The notes under the pieces are model-generated. The model saw only the letters and a list, made by a program, of their open reading frames with translations. It ran no database searches and had not been told where the DNA came from. Of a stretch of 64,000 nt of DNA, positions 23,546 through 36,600 are shown piece after piece. Where the stretch lies: NCBI GenBank assembly GCA_037176725.1, contig JAZBRS010000049.1:37626001-37690000 (forward strand), given 5' to 3'. Position numbers and translations under genes: made by a program. How positions within the stretch are numbered: the first letter of the stretch is position 1; every line of letters begins with the position of its first letter. This DNA comes from Posidonia oceanica (taxonomy: Eukaryota; Streptophyta; Magnoliopsida; Alismatales; Posidoniaceae).

Positions 23546-26500
23546 TCAAAAATCTAGATTTTGATCAATCGGTGTGGTCTCTAGCCTGCACCCAAAGAGT
23601 CCAGTCTCTTGGAGAAGATCAAGAATATATTTCTTTTGTGTCAGAGTCATCTTATCTTTACCATAAGCAAACTCTATCTCGAGGAAAATTTTTGGTATGC
23701 CCATATCTTTTGTAACAAAGTGTCTTCGCAAATACTTCTTTGTCTCCATGATCCTTGTTGTATCACTTTCAATTAAGAGGATGTCATCAACATATACCGC
23801 AAGAATCACACTGCCACTAGTGCATCTCCTGATAAAGACAAAATGATCAACTGCACAGGTGAAAACTTACTTGTATAACAATAGTTCTAAGCTTCTCGAA
23901 CCAAGCTCTCAGACTTTGCTTGAGATCATAAATTACCCCCTTAAGATGGCAAACTGTATTTTCCCCTTGAGCAACATACTCTAGAGATTGCTAAGTAAGA
24001 ACATGTTCTACGAAATCATCATAGAGGAAGGTATTTTTTACTTCAGGTTGATATATCTCCCAGGATTGATTCATAGATATGAAGAAAAGCACCCCAAATG
24101 GAATTCAATTTGGCCACAGGAGAGAAAATCTAAACATAGTCAATACCAAAGGTCTACGTGAATTCATGTGCAACTAGGCGAGCTTTGTACCGATCAACTG
24201 AACTGTTTGGTTGATATTTGATGGTGTAAATCCATCTACAACCAATGATACATCCATCAGTTGGACGAGGAACCAAATCTCATGTACCACGAGATATAAG
24301 TGCCTGCATCTCCTCATCTATAACAACATTCCATTATAGAATAAGAATGGCCTCTTTGTAGTTTTTGGGAATATTCTTAGAAGAAATAGACAATGCAAAT
24401 TGACAAAAAGTGTGGTGAAGACGATCAAAAGAAACAAAATGAGAGATAAGGTGATTAGTGACAAATTGTTTACTCCGACGAAGAGCAATAGGAATGTCAA
24501 GATTAGATGGAGCTGGACCTGTTGGCGTGGAAGAGGAATCGACAGGTTGTGTAATCGGTGGAACTTCTTTATGGCAACACGTGTATACCTGCAAGGGACG
24601 AGTAGAAGCCATAGGAGTAGTAGAAGGACCTTCAATTTGAGAGGCCTCAACGGGTTCAGGAAGAGGTACAGTAATAGGAGACTCAGTGGAAGAAGAGGAT
24701 GCAAGAACCTGATGCAAAGAACATCAGGTTGATACATCTCCCAGGATTGATTCATAGATATGAAGAAAAGCACCCCAAATGGAATTCAATTTGGCCACAA
24801 GAGAGAAAGTCTAAACATAGTCAATACCAAAGGTCTACGTGAATTCATGTGCAATTAGGCGAGCTTTGTACCGATCGACTGAACTGTTTGGTTGATATTT
24901 GATGGTGTAAATCCATCTACAACCAATGATACATCCATCAGTTGGACGAGGAACCAAATCTCATGTACCACAAGATATAAGTATCTGCATCTCCTCATCT
25001 ATAATAACATTCCATTGTAGAATAAGAATGGCCTCTTTGTAGTTTTTGGGAATATTCTCAGAAGAAATAGATAATGCAAATTGACAAAAAGTGTGGTGAA
25101 GACAATCATAAGAAATAAAATGAGAGATAGGGTGAGCAGTGACGAATCGTTTACCCCGACGAAAAGCAATGGGAATGTCAAGATTAGATGGAGCTGGACT
25201 TGTTGGCATGGAAGAGGAATCGACAGGTTGTGTAACCGGTGGAACTTCTTTATGGCAACACATGTATACCTACAAGGGACGAGTAGAAGCCATAGGAGTA
25301 GTAGAAGGACCTTTAGGTTGAGAGGCCTCAACGGGTTCAGGAAGAGGTACAGTAATAGGAGACTCAGTGGAAGAAGAGGATGCAAAGAAGAGTGTGGACT
25401 TAGAAAATGCAACTTTTGTCGATATAATATAGCATTTGGTAGCCGGATTATAGCAACGATAATCCTTTTGAGTCCTAGAATAACCCACAAGACACACTTA
25501 ATAGACCTAGGGTATAGCTTGTCAAGTCCTGGAGAAAGATCTTGAACATAACAAACATAATAAAAAACGCAAGAGAGAAGATGAAACAAGGTATCATTAG
25601 GACATAGGCGACGAAACAGAGTATCCCCAAAAAAGAACAGATGAAGGCATTTGATTAATAAGATAAGATGCCGTGAGAACTGCATCAGACTAAAGATATT
25701 TTGAGACATTCATCTGAATCATAAGAGTATGAGTGACATCAAGGATGTGATGATGCTTTCTCTCAGCAACACCATTTTGCTGAGAAGTATGTAGATAAGT
25801 AGTTTGATGCAATACACCCAAAGAAGCACAAAATTCGGCAATCTCATTTTGAACAAATACCAAAGCATTATTAGTACGAAATAATTTTAGAGAAGCTAAA
25901 AATTGGATTTTTATTTCATTAAAAAACTTTTTGATTACATCAAACACGTGAGCTCTATCTTTCAACAAGTACACCCAAGAAACATGAGAGTAATCATCAA
26001 TAAAGACAATGTAGTACCTAAACCCAAACACTAAAGGTACGCAAGAGGGATCCCAAATATCTAAGTGAATCAATTCAAAAGGACTATCACTAACAAAACT
26101 AGACGTGTGACGGTAGGTAGCATGATGATGCTTACTTAACGGACAAGACTCACACTCAAAAGACTCAACAGATAACCAAGGTAAAGCTTGTTGAAGCTTA
26201 CAAAAAGAAGGGTGACCAAGACGATAATGCCAAATGAGAGACGATTCCGGCTTGAAGATGGAAGATAGAAGTCCTCTAGGTATCACATCATGAACCAGTA
26301 GATAAATTCCATGATTGCACTCATGGCCCAAGCCAATCCTCTTCCCCATCTTCAAGTTCTAAAAGGTACAATGATATGGAAAAAGGTTACATAGCAAAAT
26401 GAGGCTTTGGTAATGGCACTAATGGAAAGCAAATTAACAGAGAAATTAGAAATGTAAAGAACTTTATCAAGAGGAAGATGTGAAGAGGCTTGAACCACCC

Positions 26501-27604
26501 CTTCACCAGCAACTGAACAAAGTTTACCATCAGTAATAGAAACAGAATGAATGTCAAATAAACGAGATAGGTTAGTAAAAAAATCTCGATTACCTAACAT
26601 ATGAATGGAAGCACAAGTATCTATAATCCAGGAATTGTTCTTAGAGGCAAGATGGGCACTAATACCTGATAAGGCTGCATGAGAGGCTATTGTAATGTTC
26701 GGACTAGCCTTGAACTGGAGAAGCTGTGCATACTCAGCCTGAGAGAGGGTAACTGTGGCAGGTGTAGTCGTGTTGGCAACAGATTGATCAACAATGACAT
26801 TCTAAGTCTAGTTTGGTTTTCTAAACTTATCCCAGCACTTGTTAGAAGTGTGATTTGTATGCCTACAATGATCACACTTGTGAATTCCATGTGCTCCCCT
26901 TGAACTACGAGCCCTACCACATCCACGACCGCGACCCCTAGTGGAAGCAATCATGGTTGACTCATCTGAAACAGAGTTGGGGGTGTCAATAGACACGTAA
27001 TACATGAGCAAATGTGGAGGATAGAGACGGAATTGTATGTGTACCAAGTACCTACCCACGGATCTAAGATGCAATGTTTAGACAAAGTGTCGAAAGGAAC
27101 TTTGCTACCGCCAAATCATCACAGTATTCCTTCAGGATCTTGGCATCGGAAACAATGGGTTGATGTATCTCTAACTCATCCATAAGGGCACAAAGAGAAG
27201 TATAGATCTCTTGAACAGATCGATCTCCTTACTGAAGAGAAAAGAATTATTCATAAATCTCAAAAACTTGAGAGATATTTTTCTCATGACTATAGGTTTC
27301 CTTCAACGACTCTCATATCTTCTTGGTTAGAGTCAAAAACATCATATCAAAGGCAATAGTGGGCTCCATACTATTCACCAACTAAGATATGATACCGCAA
27401 TCAATGGCAAACCAGTAATCATAGTGTGGGTCTTTGGGAGACGACAGATCATCGGTGATGTGCTTTATCTTCCGATGGGCACCAAGAAAGACAATGAAGG
27501 CTTTCGCCTATTGAAGGTAGTTAGTTCCAGTGAGTTTAATGGTGGTATCACCAATGTTACATAACCAAGCATCACTAGAGGTACTAGATGTAGAAGAAGA
27601 TGTC
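23546..27604 (-). pseudogene. Copia B Gag-Pol polyprotein relic
   Basis: Reading from 27604 down: Gag begins MTSSSTSSTSSDAWLC with stops inside. The CCHC zinc knuckle CDHCRHTNHTSNKC is in 26808-27074. The protease site reads IIDTCASIHML (about 26600-26640), where D-S/T-G is expected, so Gly is now Cys. The pre-integrase zinc region and integrase core are in 25690-26355 (HYRLGHPS, CESCPLSKHHH, FELIHLDIWDP, HTSQQNGVAERKHH). A spacer with a tandem duplication follows, then reverse transcriptase with YVDDILLI (23546-23809). Several stops and frame changes make it non-functional. The RNase H end is barely readable. Confidence 0.82.
24044..25386. repeat. 0.67-kb tandem duplication inside Copia B
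   Basis: Bases 24044-24713 and 24725-25386 are near-identical direct copies; both start CAGGTTGAT and end near AGAAGAGGATGCAA. They differ by scattered substitutions and a few indels. The unit covers the integrase-to-reverse-transcriptase spacer and the start of the reverse transcriptase. A join of about 11 bases lies between the copies. Confidence 0.92.
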
Positions 27605-27915
27605 ATAGCACAAAATACAAAGAGTAGCAGCAACAAAATAGTGCACGAACCAGTCTAAACAGCACACAAACAAGGCAAAAACGGTCTGCTAATGTAATTG
27701 CATGACCGATACAGTGTTTTCAGCGCTTTCCGACGATTGCTACAGTAGTTCCAGCGATTTCCGATGATTGCTACAGTAGTTTCGCGACTACTATAGTAGT
27801 TCTAGTGACTTTCGACGGTGGCAAGATTGGGATGGCCAATGGTTAGGGTTAAGGTTTCTAACCTATGCTCTTGATACTATGTTAGAAGGAAAAAATCAAA
27901 TCACTTCACTAATGA

Positions 27916-29090
27916 ACACCATCTTATCCAGATTAGTTTAAGAAAAGACCCGAATAAAACTCAATAGGAACGAATATTTTCTTGCCATTTATATTATTTG
28001 TTAAATGATAAGTTTTGATATAAATTTAATGTTTCGGAGAGGAAAAATAGTACTTCATTGCTACAAATATGGATTATTGAAAACAATAAAACATGTTATT
28101 TAGATATTTCTCTTCAACTTTGAAGTATTGTATTTTTTATTTGATGATTTGATACAAATAATTGAAGTAGATTGTACGAAGAGAAAAGAGATTATGGGAG
28201 TATGTCAATTGAACTATTGATGAGGCCTGATACATCATTTTACCTGTCACATTGGAAATAACAACCAAATGTGCCTCCCACACCCAATCAACATACAAGT
28301 CTCCCTACAACTAATTAAATCAAACTTAATTAACCCAACATAAATGAAAATTAAATCAAAAACCAAAATTGATGTTTAACCACACCCATTTAATTCATCG
28401 TGTTTTAATTTTAGAAAAGACTCGGATTGAACTCAATCTGATCGAATATTTGCCACACAAAAATTCAAGCAATGTACTGAAAGTTAGCACGCCAGACCAA
28501 CTTCTTCAGTCCTTCTCATAAATTAAAGACGGCCAATCCTTCTTCAACTTACCTGCTCCCTAATAGAAATTAAGAGGGAGGGAACCTTCCATCGTCTAGA
28601 GGACTTTCAACTTCAGAAGTAATCCCAAGTAGAACCATTATAAGATGACAGAAACTAACTCAACAACCATGACAAATTGACAAGTCAACGCCTTTCTAGA
28701 TCAAGTGCCTGCCCAGTCCTACCATTTCATATTGGCAAATTGGCATTAGTAGGAACTGAAGTCGAACGCTACCTGAGCCCTTTGCGTAGCAACTGCAGGA
28801 AGAAAGGTCTTAAAAGAAGAGAATGTTCCATCCATATTTACATTATTTATTGACTAGTACTCGGGTTAGGTTGGAGAGTGGGGTTGCAGCAGTCCGGTCC
28901 ACCCGCATTTGATTTTTTCCGGCAATGCAATATATACCGTGTAAGACAGTTAATAACTAATAATTCAACGGTGGAGAGTAAAGTCAAAGGAAAGGGACCA
29001 GATGCTCTTGTAGTGGCACGGCAGAAATAAAACCGCAACGCACCATATGGAATTGGACCCATGCACTCATTAAATATAATCAGTCCAGCC
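27916..29090. other. Non-coding stretch with a diverged direct repeat
   Basis: No gene is supported. A phrase at about 27928-27975 (TTTAAGAAAAGACCCG...AATATTT) recurs in diverged form at about 28408-28460 (TTTTAGAAAAGACTCGG...GAATATTT), so some 450 bases are bracketed by direct repeats. The rest is AT-rich. Confidence 0.4.
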
Positions 29091-29099
29091 AGATTTGAT

Positions 29100-29932
29100 T
29101 AATCGAGTTTAAGCTAGACTTAATTAGGTCTATAACACTTAATTAAATAATATTCATATTAAATCTATTACATTATCTTTTTTAATAAGGATTAAATGTC
29201 TAGTTATAAGTTTAAAGGTGTAAGTCCAAGAGAGGGAATATTTTGAAGGATAGTTGTGTACATGAGTGTGGATCTTTAGTCCTGCATTGGTAAATAGTAA
29301 AAACTTAGATGTGTTTATTTCCAAGAAGCTCTAGAACAATTCTTCACAAGAGCTTGGACAAGACATGGATGACCACGTGCACGTGCACACCAGGCCAGGC
29401 CTGACTAGGGCTCAAGCTTCGGGCTTGAGGAAATGGTCTCCAGTCTCCAGGTACTTTTTGTACAAAATTACAATAGCTAATCAAAGTTAATTGAGGTCTT
29501 ACCTTCATTAGTTACGATTTGTCCGGTCAAACCGTGTCTTCCAACGGGTGTTTCCAAACTACGTGGAAATCGTCAGAATCATGGGGATGGTTATATAGGG
29601 CAAGAGTAGGGACGGTTTGAGAAGACTTCCTCTCTCTCGCACTCTCTTTTCTGATCTCCTTTCTTGCACTCTGTGTTCCCTTGCAACGAATTAATGATTC
29701 TGCATCCCTCTCTGCTAACTTATGTGCTACTTGAATCAACAGGCAATTGAAGTGTGATCGACGTGTAGACGAGAACTCGGTACATTCTCTACCTACTGTG
29801 ATCGTTTTATCCTAGGAGGAAAAGCATGGAAACCCTGTGTACCGATTGTGGATCGCTGTTTTCTCTAAGGTAAGTCTTTCGGAACGACTCGATCAGATAA
29901 GTTCTAACTCTGTTTCTCTGTTTTGCTACTAT
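29100..29932 (+). promoter_or_regulatory. Promoter and leader-like segment, probably part of an LTR, cut by Copia A
   Basis: Holds a doubled G-box (CACGTGCACGTG, 29374-29385), a TATA-like TATATAG (29592-29598), a CT-rich start region (29627-29665) and a GT donor-like AAGGTAAGT (29868-29876). The phrase GGATCTTTAGTCCTGCATTGG (about 29270) is typical of plant LTRs. It continues beyond Copia A at 39224. Element ends could not be set, and a host promoter is the other possibility. Confidence 0.35.
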
Positions 29933-30636
29933 TGATAGATTATATGGGACTTACCTGATGTCGTCATGTCGTTGATCTTAATACGGAAGTGTTCCTCGTA
30001 TGTATCCCCACAACAACTACCTCTGTTCCTATGGAGGGAGTCTCTCAAGGCAAAGTAAAAGAGATGGAAGAGATGTTATGTGGTTGTGTGTTGAAACCCT
30101 AAAGTGATATCCCTTATATATCACACTCCATAGTTGTGTTATAATATCCCTCATACACCACTTAATCTAATATGTCTCACAATTGGGCTAGTTCACTAAT
30201 CAAGTTGGTTAAGTCACATAAGTTGGACATTTGGACTTAGGTTCAACAATCTCCCACTTGACTTATCCAACTTACTTTATGCTAGACAAAACCTTATGTG
30301 GAGCGACCATTTTCCAATTGCTTAACAAGACATATTAACCTTTATTAAAAAATAACAACCCTCATAGATACTAGTCATAGCAGTAATACATTGTCAAAAT
30401 GTATGTCCCTTCCATGTACTAAGATATCTAAGATTGAAGTTACAATTGAACACTTTATGTGGCAATCAATACTTTATGAATAAACTTACAAATGTCATGA
30501 CAATAAAAGTAAAGTTTATTCTCTTTAATTTATCCAATAATAAAACAATAATTCAATATTTTTAAAAAAATAAGAACTACTAAACAGAGATCATCAAACA
30601 AACGTGATATCACATAGTACATCAGTGTCTAAACCA

Positions 30637-33600
30637 TCAAAGCAAAACCTCAAAAGAACTGACTAAACCCATTTTAAACACATGTTCACTGTAGGTACCG
30701 GAAGGAAGTGCTTCTGTCAGAGGATCAGCTAGCATTAAATCAGTTCTAACATGCTCAATAGACACCAAATGATCTCTAATTCTCTCCTTTACAATCAAGA
30801 ACTTGACCTCCATATGCTTGCATGCACTAGAGTTCTTGTTGTTATTAGATAATTTAACTGCCGCCTCATTATCACAATATATCTTTATGGGTTTCTCTAC
30901 AGAGCCCATGACTCTTAAATATGTGATAAAGTTGCGTATCCAAATAGCTTGCGAAGATGCCATATAGCAAGCTATATACTCGGCCTCCATAGTAAAAGCA
31001 GCAATTGTCTTCTGTTTGGTACTGGACCATGAAACAGCTCATTCAGCAAGTAAGAAAATATATCTTGAAGTAGATTTTCTTGTATCAACACACCCAGCAA
31101 AATCCGAGTCAGAGAATCTCATGACCTCTAGTTGATCCAATTATATGAGCATGAAATCTTTAGTTTCTTGCAGATATCTCAAAACCTTCATTGCAGCTTA
31201 CTAATGTGAAAGTCCTGGATCACTTTGATATCTTCCCAAATACCCAGTGACAAAAGCTAGATCTGGTCGAGTACATATTTGTGCATAGTTGAGACACCCA
31301 ACTAATATAGCATATGGTTTATCCTTCGTTGCAAGTCTTTTTGAATCCGATTGAGATCCTTACAATTTTCTTAGTTTATCACCCTTTACAATCGGTGTCT
31401 TACCAGGAGCACAATTTTCCATTGAAAACCTCTTTAACACACTTGATATGTAAGACTTCTAAGACAGCCTGAGCATGTCCAGAAACCTGTTACAGTGAAT
31501 TTCTATCCTAATAACATAATAGGCTTCACCCATGTCCTTCATATCAAAGTTGTTAGATAGAAAATCTTTAGTCTCTCTTAATAAACTAAGACTTATACTT
31601 ACAATTAGAATATCATCTACATACAGGACAAGCAGTATCAATTCGCTCCTACTTTCCTTTAGGTATATACATTGATCAACAATATTTTCCTTAAACCCAA
31701 AGGATATGATAACTTCATTATATTTGAAGTACCATTGTCTAGAAGCTTGTTTGAGTCCATATATAGATTTCTTTAGCTTGCAAATCATATGTTCATTTCC
31801 TTTAACCTCAAAGCCTTGAGGCTGTTGCATGTTGTAGATATCCCAATTTGACACCTAGTGGCGGATCAAACTTGGAGGAACGAACTCGGAAGCGGCGGAT
31901 CCGACCTTTCCACCCAAACTCAAAATCCTACCAAAAACCAACTCAAAACCATCCAATCTCATTTCACAAACTTAACCTAAGCCTTAAACCAACACAAGCC
32001 CAATAGCAGCCCAGTCTACTCAATGGCACACTCAGGCGCTGCATGCAGAGGCAACTAGACTCTGTCGCAACTCTAAGTGGCGACTGAGTTTGGTGCCACG
32101 GGTAGCGGCGACTCGACTGCAACTCAGGCCACCGCCCAAACCTTTCCCGCGTAGCCACTGCCGGTCATCGCCTCCTGCCACCCGTCCCCTCGGCCACTTA
32201 CTCGCCCACTCCCGGCCACCCACTACACGCCAAGGCCCACTTACTTCCCTGCCGACCGTCCTTTCCCCCCACACTCATAGACCTCCCCACACCGCCTTCG
32301 TCGGCCGCCTATTACGATGACTTCGTTGTCCTCTCCTGCGGCCACACTTACTCCCTTTCCCTTCCCCACTTACTTCCCTGCAAAAGTCAGCATCTTTCCC
32401 GCTCTCACGACTCTCACTGCACTCGCTGTCCTTGTGTGTAGAAGCCACCATCCAACAAAACCCCTCACCGCCGACCTCAACACAAGGTGCTCATTCTCAC
32501 ACACACCCGTTTTTTCATTCCAGAGCACAATTGAGCAACCTCCCGATACTCCCACACACTCCTCTCACTCGAGGAGGGCAGACATCCATACAGACACCCA
32601 CATTTGCAACCCACGGCCGAGATGAATCCATCATCTCCGGCGACTTCCATCCATTCTCCTCCCTAGCCGCTCAAGCCAGAGTGCGTGGTAGCTATCTAGA
32701 AATACTCCTACACACCTCAGCTTCTTTCCAAGCCTTTCAAATCTCGATTTCGCATCCTGGACCGCCGCAACGACTCCGCAGCCGTTCCTCCTTGCCGTCG
32801 CTGGCCAACATTACCAGAAGCCACCCTGTGGCGCCAAACTCCTCCAAACTCCCTGCACACCTTCTCCAGGTCGCCATGAACGCAGCCCGATCAATCCAAG
32901 TGCCTGCCGCTGCCTCCAGCGCCACCGGGACCTCCACGTCCGCACGCTCAGGCGAGCTAAGTCGGGAAGCACAATCGTGCACCCCCGCAGGTGAGCGACC
33001 CCTCCACTAACTTCGTATCGTGCCGTGCATGCTTTTAGGCTATTTACCTTTATTTTATCATGATTATTTAGCCGTCTTTAGCTTCTTCTCCGGCACCGGA
33101 AGCCTGCCAGGTTAGGCGCCACCGTAAGCGACGACTAACCTGCACCTCCGACTGCTGGCTGGTCGGACTTTGGGCCGCCGCTCCGGCTGACCTAGAGCTC
33201 CATTTTATTTGCTTTTTACATGTCTATGATCATGAATGTTTGTTCTTCATGTTTGCATAGTTAGATCATTGTTTAGCTTTGCCATGGGTTCCAGATTTGG
33301 TCCCAAACTTAACTGTTTGGAAAGCTTGAGTTGCAGTGCTGCCGCCGCTAAAACCGGTGATTCAACTGCAACTCTTGGCCGTTCCTCCGGCCAATCTTTG
33401 GACCGTTATATCTTGCGACCTAGGTGTCCATTTTGCAGTTTGTTTACATGTTTGTATTTCTGATCATGCCATCTTCATGTTCATGTATTTAGTTTGCCAT
33501 TTTGCATCCATTAGCTAGCTTGTTTTCGACCATGAAGGTCGCTGTTTGGAAACACTGTGCATGCCTCTGCCGTCACTAGTACAGGTGACATGCTCAGGCA

Positions 33601-36600
33601 CCGTTCACACCGGCAACCGAGATCAGTTGCTGCTCTGACAGGCGCCATGTGCCTTGCTGATCTCACCGGCGACACGCACTGTAGCCGCTCAGGGCGGCGA
33701 CCAGGCCTGCAGTTCAGACAGTGGTCGAGCCACCCTCGTTTGCCGCTTTGCATCTTGTTCATTTCGCTCGCCTGTTTATAGATTTGCTCCCCGAGCTTGT
33801 TTATCATCGCTTTGCTGTATTTTCGCTTTGATCAGATTTCTAGCACGTTTTACAAAGCTTGCATCATTTACAAACCCATGTCGCATGTTGCTTTGCATTG
33901 CATGGTTTTATCCGCTGTTTTGTTTTCCGCTTGCATTGCATTTAGGGCATTGATGCTTACCGTTTGGAGTTCTTACAAACCAGAGCACGTTCGGTTTAGA
34001 ACTCTGGCAACGCTGCTGAACACATAGACTCCACGTTTAATTTCATTCATGCATCATGACATATTAGGCAAGTTTAAGCATTCATTAGGCATTCATAGCA
34101 TCTCTCGCCTCTCGGGCGTACAGTAAAGGCAAGCAATTGCTGACATCCTACATATGCGAGCGAGAAGCCTAGAAAGACCGATTCCGGACGTATCAGGGGT
34201 GCCTAACACCTTCCTCATGCGTAACAGGAGTCCTTACCCTTTCTCTTGGCCTGCAATGACCATTATGCCCTCATCCTAAGCACGAATCATATCATTGCAT
34301 AGCATTGCATCTTTTTGTATGTTTTTCATGCATTTCTCCGATTTTCCTTGTCTCCCGATTTAATAGACTAGGTGGCGACTTCGAATTTTCTTTATCTTTG
34401 TTTTTCCTTTTTTTTTATGTTTTCGAGTAGAGTTTCCTTCCTCGGAACCACCCGCTCATAGTGGCCTATTTTTGGTCGGTGCACGCGAACTTTGGCATCG
34501 TGCATGGACGCATCGATTTTCAAGGTTACTATACATGTACACTTCTTCCCCTAATTCGCCATTCAGGAAAGCTATTTTCACATCTATTTGATGTAGCTCT
34601 AAATCAAAATGAGCTACTAAGGCCATGACTATTCTTAATGAATCATTTGAGGAAACCGGAGAATAAGTCTCATAATAGTCAACGCCCTCCCTTTGTGTGA
34701 AACCCTTTGCCACTAGTCTGGCCTTATAACGTTCAATTGATCCCTTTGAATTCCTTTTGGTCTTATAGACCCATTTACAACTAACTGATTTCTTTTCCAA
34801 AGATAATTGAATGAGTTCCTAGACTTGATTGCAATCCATAGAAGCAAACTCTTCTTTCATGGCTTTGCAACCAACTGTCAGAGTTCACACAATTAACAGC
34901 CTGTGAAAACGTTACTAGATCGTCGATCCCTTGTCCCATGTCCTCATCAGATAAATATATCACGTAATCTGAAGGAATAGCTGATTTCTTTTATCTGTTG
35001 GATCTTCTTAAATTGGCCTCTTGATCCTCTTGTAAAACCTGAACATGTGGATCAACAATAGGCTCTTCAACTAGTTGTTCATGTGGTTGTTCTTGAGTCG
35101 GTGTAATTACCTCTGAAGTATTGTTCATCGGAACAATAAATGACAAATACACCTCAATCTCTTAAGTAGGATAGACATTATTGTCCTAAAAGACCTGATT
35201 GGGAACAATAATGTCTTCTTGAGATTCCTCCAAAACATAATCCCTAAGGATACTCCTACTAACACAACCATCCTCTAAGAAGATAGCTCTATCTGTTTCA
35301 ACTATTCTTATGGTACATGTTGGACAGTAAAATTTGTAGCCTCTCAACCTCTCTAGGTAACCAATGAAGTATCCATTGATTATCCTTGAATCCAGAGATT
35401 TCTCATGTGGGTTGTAAATTTTAGCTTTAGCTGGGCATCCCCAAATGTGCATGTAACCTAAACAAGGTTTCCTGTTGGTCTATAACTCATAAGGAGTTTT
35501 CTCTACGGATTTAGTAGGAACCCTGGTTAGAATATGTACTGTTGTCTTTAAAGCTTCACCCCACATTGAGACTGGTAAAGTCGAGTAACTCATCATAGCC
35601 CTAACCATTTCTTTAAGCGTTCTGTTTCATCTTTCAGCAATCCCATTCATATTGGGTTTGCCTGGCATTGTGTATTGAGGTACTATGCCATTTTCCTTAA
35701 GAAACTGCGTAAATGGTCCTAGCATCTGTCCCATCTCGGTGTGTCTGCCATAGTACTCGCCACCTCTATCTGATCTGACTATTGATAGGTTTTCCTGATC
35801 GTTTCTCTACCTCTAATTTGAAATCTTTAAAAGCCTGAGAGACTTCAGATTTTTCATGAATGAGGTAAAGATACATATACCTAGAATAGTCATCGATAAA
35901 AGTAACAAAGTATTTCTAGCTTGTAAACATGGGCTAAAGGGTCCACAAACATCTGTATGAATCAAATCTAAAGCAGCTTGACACTTTGTGGCATGTTTCC
36001 TGTATGTGTTGGTTGTTTTGGACTTTATACAATCAACACAAGTTTCAAAATCAGTGAAATCTAATGATCCCAAAAGACCATCTTTCACTAATCTTTCCAC
36101 CATCTTTTGGGATATATGTCACAATCTTCTATGACACAAAATACATAATGTGCCACTTACCTTATTCCTCTTATTAATACATACTAGAGACATTGCAGAT
36201 TCAGAATTAGAAGAGATATTCAATTTAAATAATCCATCAATAATAGCTGTAGCAATGGGACCATTTCTCTTTATTAAAGACATTCCAGAAGCATTAAACA
36301 AAGTACTATAATTGTCTTTAACTAACTTTATTACAGATATTAAATTTCTCTAGAAAGATAGAATATAAAAACAGTTTCTTAAAATCAGCAGTTCTCCAGA
36401 CTCTAAGGTGATTCTGTAGTCTCCTACTGACTTTACGTGCGATCGCATCCAGTTTCCCGAAATAACGAACCTTTCGCACTCAGTTGGAGGCCGTCTTATC
36501 AGAAACCCCTGCAAAGTGGTTGAAATGTGCACACAGTGGCACCCGAGTCAATCCACCAGGTAGTACTAGGAACAGAAGTTAAATTTGATTCATGACTTGC

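Larger units (their letters stand above)
22723..27915 (-). mobile_element. Copia retrotransposon B, decayed, about 5.2 kb
   Basis: Minus strand. The downstream LTR is 22723-22847 (125 bp; starts TGTTCAACGTG, ends CCCTCTTACA) and is preceded by a purine-rich tract CTTGAGGGAGAG. The other LTR is represented only by its last 35 bases or so (27880 upward, ending CCTTCTAACA). A primer-binding site TAGTATCAAGAGC (27867-27879), a variant of the initiator-Met type, follows it. Gag, protease, integrase and reverse transcriptase relics lie between in Copia order. The 5' LTR is truncated, and no target duplication could be confirmed. Confidence 0.8.

Noticed and set aside
24400..25545. Plus-strand Arg/Ser-rich frames of 110 and 154 codons
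   Set aside because: They are antisense to the duplicated Copia B pol spacer, and are duplicated only because the element is.
32032..33953. Many overlapping open frames of 60-192 codons in the GC-rich part of LTR3
   Set aside because: They occur on both strands, have no domain, are Pro/Ser/Arg-rich as expected from composition, and lie inside an LTR with confirmed ends.
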